From NCBI RefSeq assembly GCF_003327285.1, contig NZ_KZ848478.1:1-64000 (forward strand): DNA of 64,000 bases, given 5' to 3'. Shown one piece after another: positions 61,041 through 64,000 of this stretch. How positions within the stretch are numbered: the stretch's first letter is position 1; each line of letters opens with the position of its first letter. Both the position numbers and the translations under genes were made by a program. The notes below the pieces were generated by a model. It saw only the letters and a list, made by a program, of their open reading frames with translations. It had not been told where the DNA came from and ran no database searches. This stretch comes from Microbacterium sorbitolivorans. Lineage in GTDB: Bacteria; Actinomycetota; Actinomycetes; Actinomycetales; Microbacteriaceae.

Positions 61041-62276
61041 ATGCGCCGCATCCTCGGCTTCGCCGCCACGACGCTCGTGGCAACGCTCGCTCTGACTGGC
61101 TGCACGGGCGGTTCGACGCCCTCGCCCGAAGAAATCGCGGATCCGCTGCCGTCGGCTCTCGTCGACCAGTTCGTTTCCGCGACGGAGCACGCGCTCGAGG
61201 CCGCTGGCGCACCCGGCGCGATCGTCGGAGTGTGGGTGCCGTGGGCCGGCGAGTGGAAGTCGGGCGTCGGCGAGACCGAGCCGGGTAGCGGCGACGAGCC
61301 CGACACTGACATGACCTTCCGCGCGGGCACGGTCACGCGCTCGATGACGTGCGACGTGCTCTACGCCATGGACGGCGGATCCGTGCGCATCGACGACCCG
61401 ATCACCGACTATGTGCCGAGCGTTCCGCAGCTCGACGACGTCACCCTCGGCAGCCTCTGCGACTCGGAGGCGGGCCTGCGTTCGTCTGGTGACCTGAACT
61501 GGAACCAGATCCTGCCGAACACGGCGCGCGAGTGGACGCCGCGCGAGTTCGTCTCGTCGGGCCTCGGCTCGGGGCGCACGAGCACCGGATCCTGGAACAA
61601 CTCCGATACGTCGTACTTCCTGCTGGGCTACGCCCTCGAGAACGCAACGCACACGCCGCTCGCCGAGCTGATCCAGACGTACCTCACGGACCCGGAGAAC
61701 CTGAAGCACACGGTCCTGCCGGCCTCGAAGGCCGCGACCCCCGGATCCAACGCGCTGCCCGGCTTCTACACGTCGTCGTCGGCGCGCCAGGCGGGCTGCG
61801 AGGAGCCGCCGGCCGAGTACACGAAGATCTCGTCGTCGATGGGATACGCCGATAGCGGCATCGTCTCGACGATCGACGACCTCGGTACCTACACCGCGAA
61901 GCTCGCGCGCCAGATCGGCGACCTCGAGGATCCGCCCGCGCGCTGGGCCGATTCGATGCCGGTCGACGCCGATGGCGACCAGTGGATCCGCGTCGCCGGC
62001 GGCGACCGCTTCTACGGCACCATGGTGGGCCAGGAGGGCTCGATCCTCGGCTACAGCACGGCGACCTACAGCGACATCAACACGGGCGTGACCGTTGCGG
62101 TGACGCTCAACAACTCGGCCTCCGGCGGCAACGTCGTGGGCGCGCTCGCCCGCGAGCTCGCGGCCATCGCGATGACCGCCGACGGCAGCCGCAAGCCCGA
62201 GGACGCGGCGCTGCCGTGGACGATCGAGCAGGCCCACGACGCCGTCACGGAAGCGGCGGTCTGCCCGGTCTCCTAA
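61041..62276 (+). CDS. Beta-lactamase-fold lipoprotein with degenerate catalytic motifs
   Basis: A 411-residue lipoprotein with lipobox LALTGC. The sequence follows the class C/penicillin-binding (Beta-lactamase) fold, but the three active-site motifs are changed. The SxxK motif is TVTR in FRAGTVTRSMT; the YxN motif region reads WNNSDTSYFLLGYALE, with N where Y is expected; and the HxG motif reads GQEGSILGYS. If the alignment is right, it lacks the nucleophile and general base. It is probably a binding or regulatory protein rather than an enzyme. GGGAGA precedes ATG 61041. It ends at a perfect hairpin terminator. Confidence 0.75.
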   Translation: MRRILGFAATTLVATLALTGCTGGSTPSPEEIADPLPSALVDQFVSATEHALEAAGAPGAIVGVWVPWAGEWKSGVGETEPGSGDEPDTDMTFRAGTVTRSMTCDVLYAMDGGSVRIDDPITDYVPSVPQLDDVTLGSLCDSEAGLRSSGDLNWNQILPNTAREWTPREFVSSGLGSGRTSTGSWNNSDTSYFLLGYALENATHTPLAELIQTYLTDPENLKHTVLPASKAATPGSNALPGFYTSSSARQAGCEEPPAEYTKISSSMGYADSGIVSTIDDLGTYTAKLARQIGDLEDPPARWADSMPVDADGDQWIRVAGGDRFYGTMVGQEGSILGYSTATYSDINTGVTVAVTLNNSASGGNVVGALARELAAIAMTADGSRKPEDAALPWTIEQAHDAVTEAAVCPVS

Positions 62277-62287
62277 ACCCGGTTCCC

Positions 62288-62336
62288 GTCGCGCAAAAGG
62301 TCCTTCCCCGGGGTGGGGAAGGACCTTTTGCGCGAC
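62288..62336. terminator. Bidirectional intrinsic terminator, 22-bp perfect stem
   Basis: GTCGCGCAAAAGGTCCTTCC + CC and its exact inverse surround GGGGT, with T/A runs in the arms. It lies between convergent genes. Confidence 0.9.
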
Positions 62337-62346
62337 CTGAGGCGTA

Positions 62347-64000
62347 TTACGGCACCAGGCGCGCCGCTCCCTTGTCGGCCGACTGCGCGAAGTGCGCGTA
62401 GGCGCGGAGCGCGGCGGTCACCTTGCGGGGGCGCGCCTCCTTGGGGCGGTAGCCGCCGGAGTTCTCGAGCGCCTCGCGGCGGCGGATCAGCTCCTCGTCG
62501 GACACCTCGAGTTGCAGCTTGCGGGTCGGGATGTCGATCGAGATGATGTCGCCTTCCTCGACGAGCGCGATGACGCCGCCGGCCGCTGCCTCGGGCGAGA
62601 CGTGACCGATCGAGAGGCCCGAGGTGCCGCCGGAGAAGCGGCCATCGGTGATGAGGGCGCAGGCCTTGCCGAGTCCGCGTCCCTTGAGGAACGAGGTCGG
62701 GTAGAGCATCTCCTGCATGCCGGGGCCGCCCTTGGGGCCCTCGTAGCGGATGACGACGACGTCGCCCTCCTTGACCTCCTTGTTGAGGATGCGCTGCACC
62801 GCCTCGTCCTGCGACTCGCAGACGATAGCGGGGCCCGAGAAGGTCCAGATCGACTCGTCGACGCCGGCGGTCTTGACGACCGCGCCGTCGACGGCGATGT
62901 TGCCGCGCAGCACGCCGAGGCCGCCGTCCTTCGAGTAGGCGTGGGCGATGTCGCGAATGCAACCTGTCTCGGCATCGGTGTCGAGCGTGGCCCACCGCTC
63001 AGACTGAGAGAACGCGGTCGACGAACGCCTACCGCCGGGGGCAGCGTGCCATAGGTCTTCAGACTCGGCCGAGGCCTTGCCTCCGCGGATATCCCACTCA
63101 TCGAGCCAGTCGCCGAGATTGGTCGAGTGCACGGTGTGGACGTCGTCGTGCAGCATGCCGCCGCGGCGCAGCTCGCCCAGCAGTGCGGGGATGCCACCGG
63201 CACGGTGCACGTCCTCCATGTAATAGGTGCGGCCGTTCGCGACGTTCGGCGCGACCTTCGCGAGGCAGGGAACGCGGCGCGAGACCGCGTCGATCTCGTT
63301 AAGGCCGAAGTCGACGCCCGCCTCGTGGGCGGCGGCGAGCAGGTGCAGGATCGTGTTCGTGGATCCGCCCATCGCGATGTCGAGGGCCATCGCGTTCTCG
63401 AACGCCTTCGGCGTCGCGATCTCGCGGGGGAGGACCGAGTAGTCGTCCTCCTCGTAGTGGCGCTTCGTGATGTCGACGATCAGCTTGCCGGCGTTCTCGT
63501 ACAGCGCGCGGCGGGCGGTGTGGGTCGCGAGCACGGATCCGTTACCCGGCAGCGAGAGGCCGATGGCCTCGGTGAGGCAGTTCATCGAGTTGGCGGTGAA
63601 CATGCCCGAGCACGAACCGCAGGTCGGGCAGGCCGACTCTTCGATGCGCTGGATGTCGGCGTCGGAGACGTTCTCGTTGACGGCCTCGCTGATCGCGTCG
63701 ACGAGGTCGAGCGAGCGGACGGTGCCGTCGACGAGGGTCGCGCGGCCGGCCTCCATGGGGCCGCCGGAGACGAAGACCGTCGGGATGTTGAGGCGGAGGG
63801 CCGCCAGCAGCATGCCGGGGGTGATCTTGTCGCAGTTCGAGATGCAGATAAGCGCGTCGGCGCAGTGCGCGTTGACCATGTACTCGACGGAGTCGGCGAT
63901 GATGTCGCGCGAGGGCAGCGAATAGAGCATGCCGTCGTGGCCCATCGCGATGCCGTCGTCGACGGCGATCGTGTTGAACTCACGGGCGATGCCGCCCGCC
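62347..64000 (-). CDS. ilvD: Dihydroxy-acid dehydratase (5' end beyond the window)
   Basis: About 550 residues are visible and the frame continues out of the window, so the N-terminus is missing. IlvD removes water from 2,3-dihydroxy acids in valine, isoleucine and CoA synthesis using an Fe-S cluster. Cluster ligands lie in [12 protein letters not shown] and [20 protein letters not shown]. The catalytic region has [18 protein letters not shown], and the late motif [20 protein letters not shown] is typical. The carboxy end is complete (stop at 62347-62349), followed by the terminator. Confidence 0.95.
   Translation of the reverse strand, partial: AGGIAREFNTIAVDDGIAMGHDGMLYSLPSRDIIADSVEYMVNAHCADALICISNCDKITPGMLLAALRLNIPTVFVSGGPMEAGRATLVDGTVRSLDLVDAISEAVNENVSDADIQRIEESACPTCGSCSGMFTANSMNCLTEAIGLSLPGNGSVLATHTARRALYENAGKLIVDITKRHYEEDDYSVLPREIATPKAFENAMALDIAMGGSTNTILHLLAAAHEAGVDFGLNEIDAVSRRVPCLAKVAPNVANGRTYYMEDVHRAGGIPALLGELRRGGMLHDDVHTVHSTNLGDWLDEWDIRGGKASAESEDLWHAAPGGRRSSTAFSQSERWATLDTDAETGCIRDIAHAYSKDGGLGVLRGNIAVDGAVVKTAGVDESIWTFSGPAIVCESQDEAVQRILNKEVKEGDVVVIRYEGPKGGPGMQEMLYPTSFLKGRGLGKACALITDGRFSGGTSGLSIGHVSPEAAAGGVIALVEEGDIISIDIPTRKLQLEVSDEELIRRREALENSGGYRPKEARPRKVTAALRAYAHFAQSADKGAARLVP

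Overview
The window is high-GC actinobacterial DNA, most likely from a Microbacteriaceae chromosome. The signs are: strong GC3 bias, many GTG/TTG starts and ATGA overlaps, short or absent 5' leaders, a fused RibBA, a fused PabA-PabB, cysteine-free L28/L33/S14 ribosomal proteins, and an FMN riboswitch ahead of a ribD-ribE-ribBA-ribH operon. No rRNA, tRNA, CRISPR array, integrase or prophage was found.

Layout. 1-2.9 kb is a graveyard of mobile elements: an ISL3 tail, an IS6100 left end, an Mrr-type restriction nuclease cut by IS6100, a SHOCT protein and an IS3 remnant. 2.9-6.5 kb is the riboflavin operon with its riboswitch. 6.6-7.8 kb encodes an OmpA-like lipoprotein with 17-residue repeats. 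7.8-17 kb is a carbohydrate locus: Gfo/Idh/MocA oxidoreductase, DUF6807 protein, LacI regulator, GH35-like glycosidase, Lpl-type ABC importer without an ATPase, and a DUF624 protein. Matching candidate LacI operators lie in front of the DUF6807 gene and of the importer. 17-20 kb holds pabAB and pabC (p-aminobenzoate for folate). 20-25.6 kb holds membrane proteins, purB, an ESX-like small protein with a hydrolase partner, a holin-like protein and hisC. 25.6-29.2 kb holds a remnant siderophore ATPase and a branched-chain 2-oxoacid dehydrogenase operon (E1a, E1b, E2).

29.2-35.3 kb is a cassette for a tetritol, probably erythritol: SorC regulator, EltD-like dehydrogenase, polyol-type MFS permease, DhaKL-type erythrulose kinase and RpiB-type isomerase. 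It is bracketed by two direct copies of a palindromic repeat. 35.3-40.6 kb is a second ABC sugar importer with a GMC oxidoreductase. 40.6-47.8 kb holds an SNF2 helicase, L-lactate dehydrogenase, and an MMPL exporter with a divergent MarR regulator. 47.8-55.1 kb is a zinc-homeostasis region: a Zur box, znuA, znuC, znuB, zur, two permease-associated genes, a beta-propeller-like protein, then rpmB-rpmG-rpsN. HU follows, then an 800-bp non-coding island of nested repeats. The last 8 kb holds a CtaG/CopD-type membrane protein, a membrane-anchored protein, a Pif1-like helicase, a degenerate beta-lactamase-like lipoprotein and a partial ilvD.

The least explained signals are: (a) an island at 55.66-56.33 kb bounded by ~32-bp inverted repeats, with three internal ~75-bp palindromic units; (b) strong over-representation of the palindrome GGATCC in all reading frames of resident genes, but less in apparently acquired DNA; (c) a 75-bp palindromic element present twice, once in frame inside pabAB; and (d) direct repeats flanking the tetritol cassette. 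All functions are inferred from the sequence alone; nothing was searched or computed.
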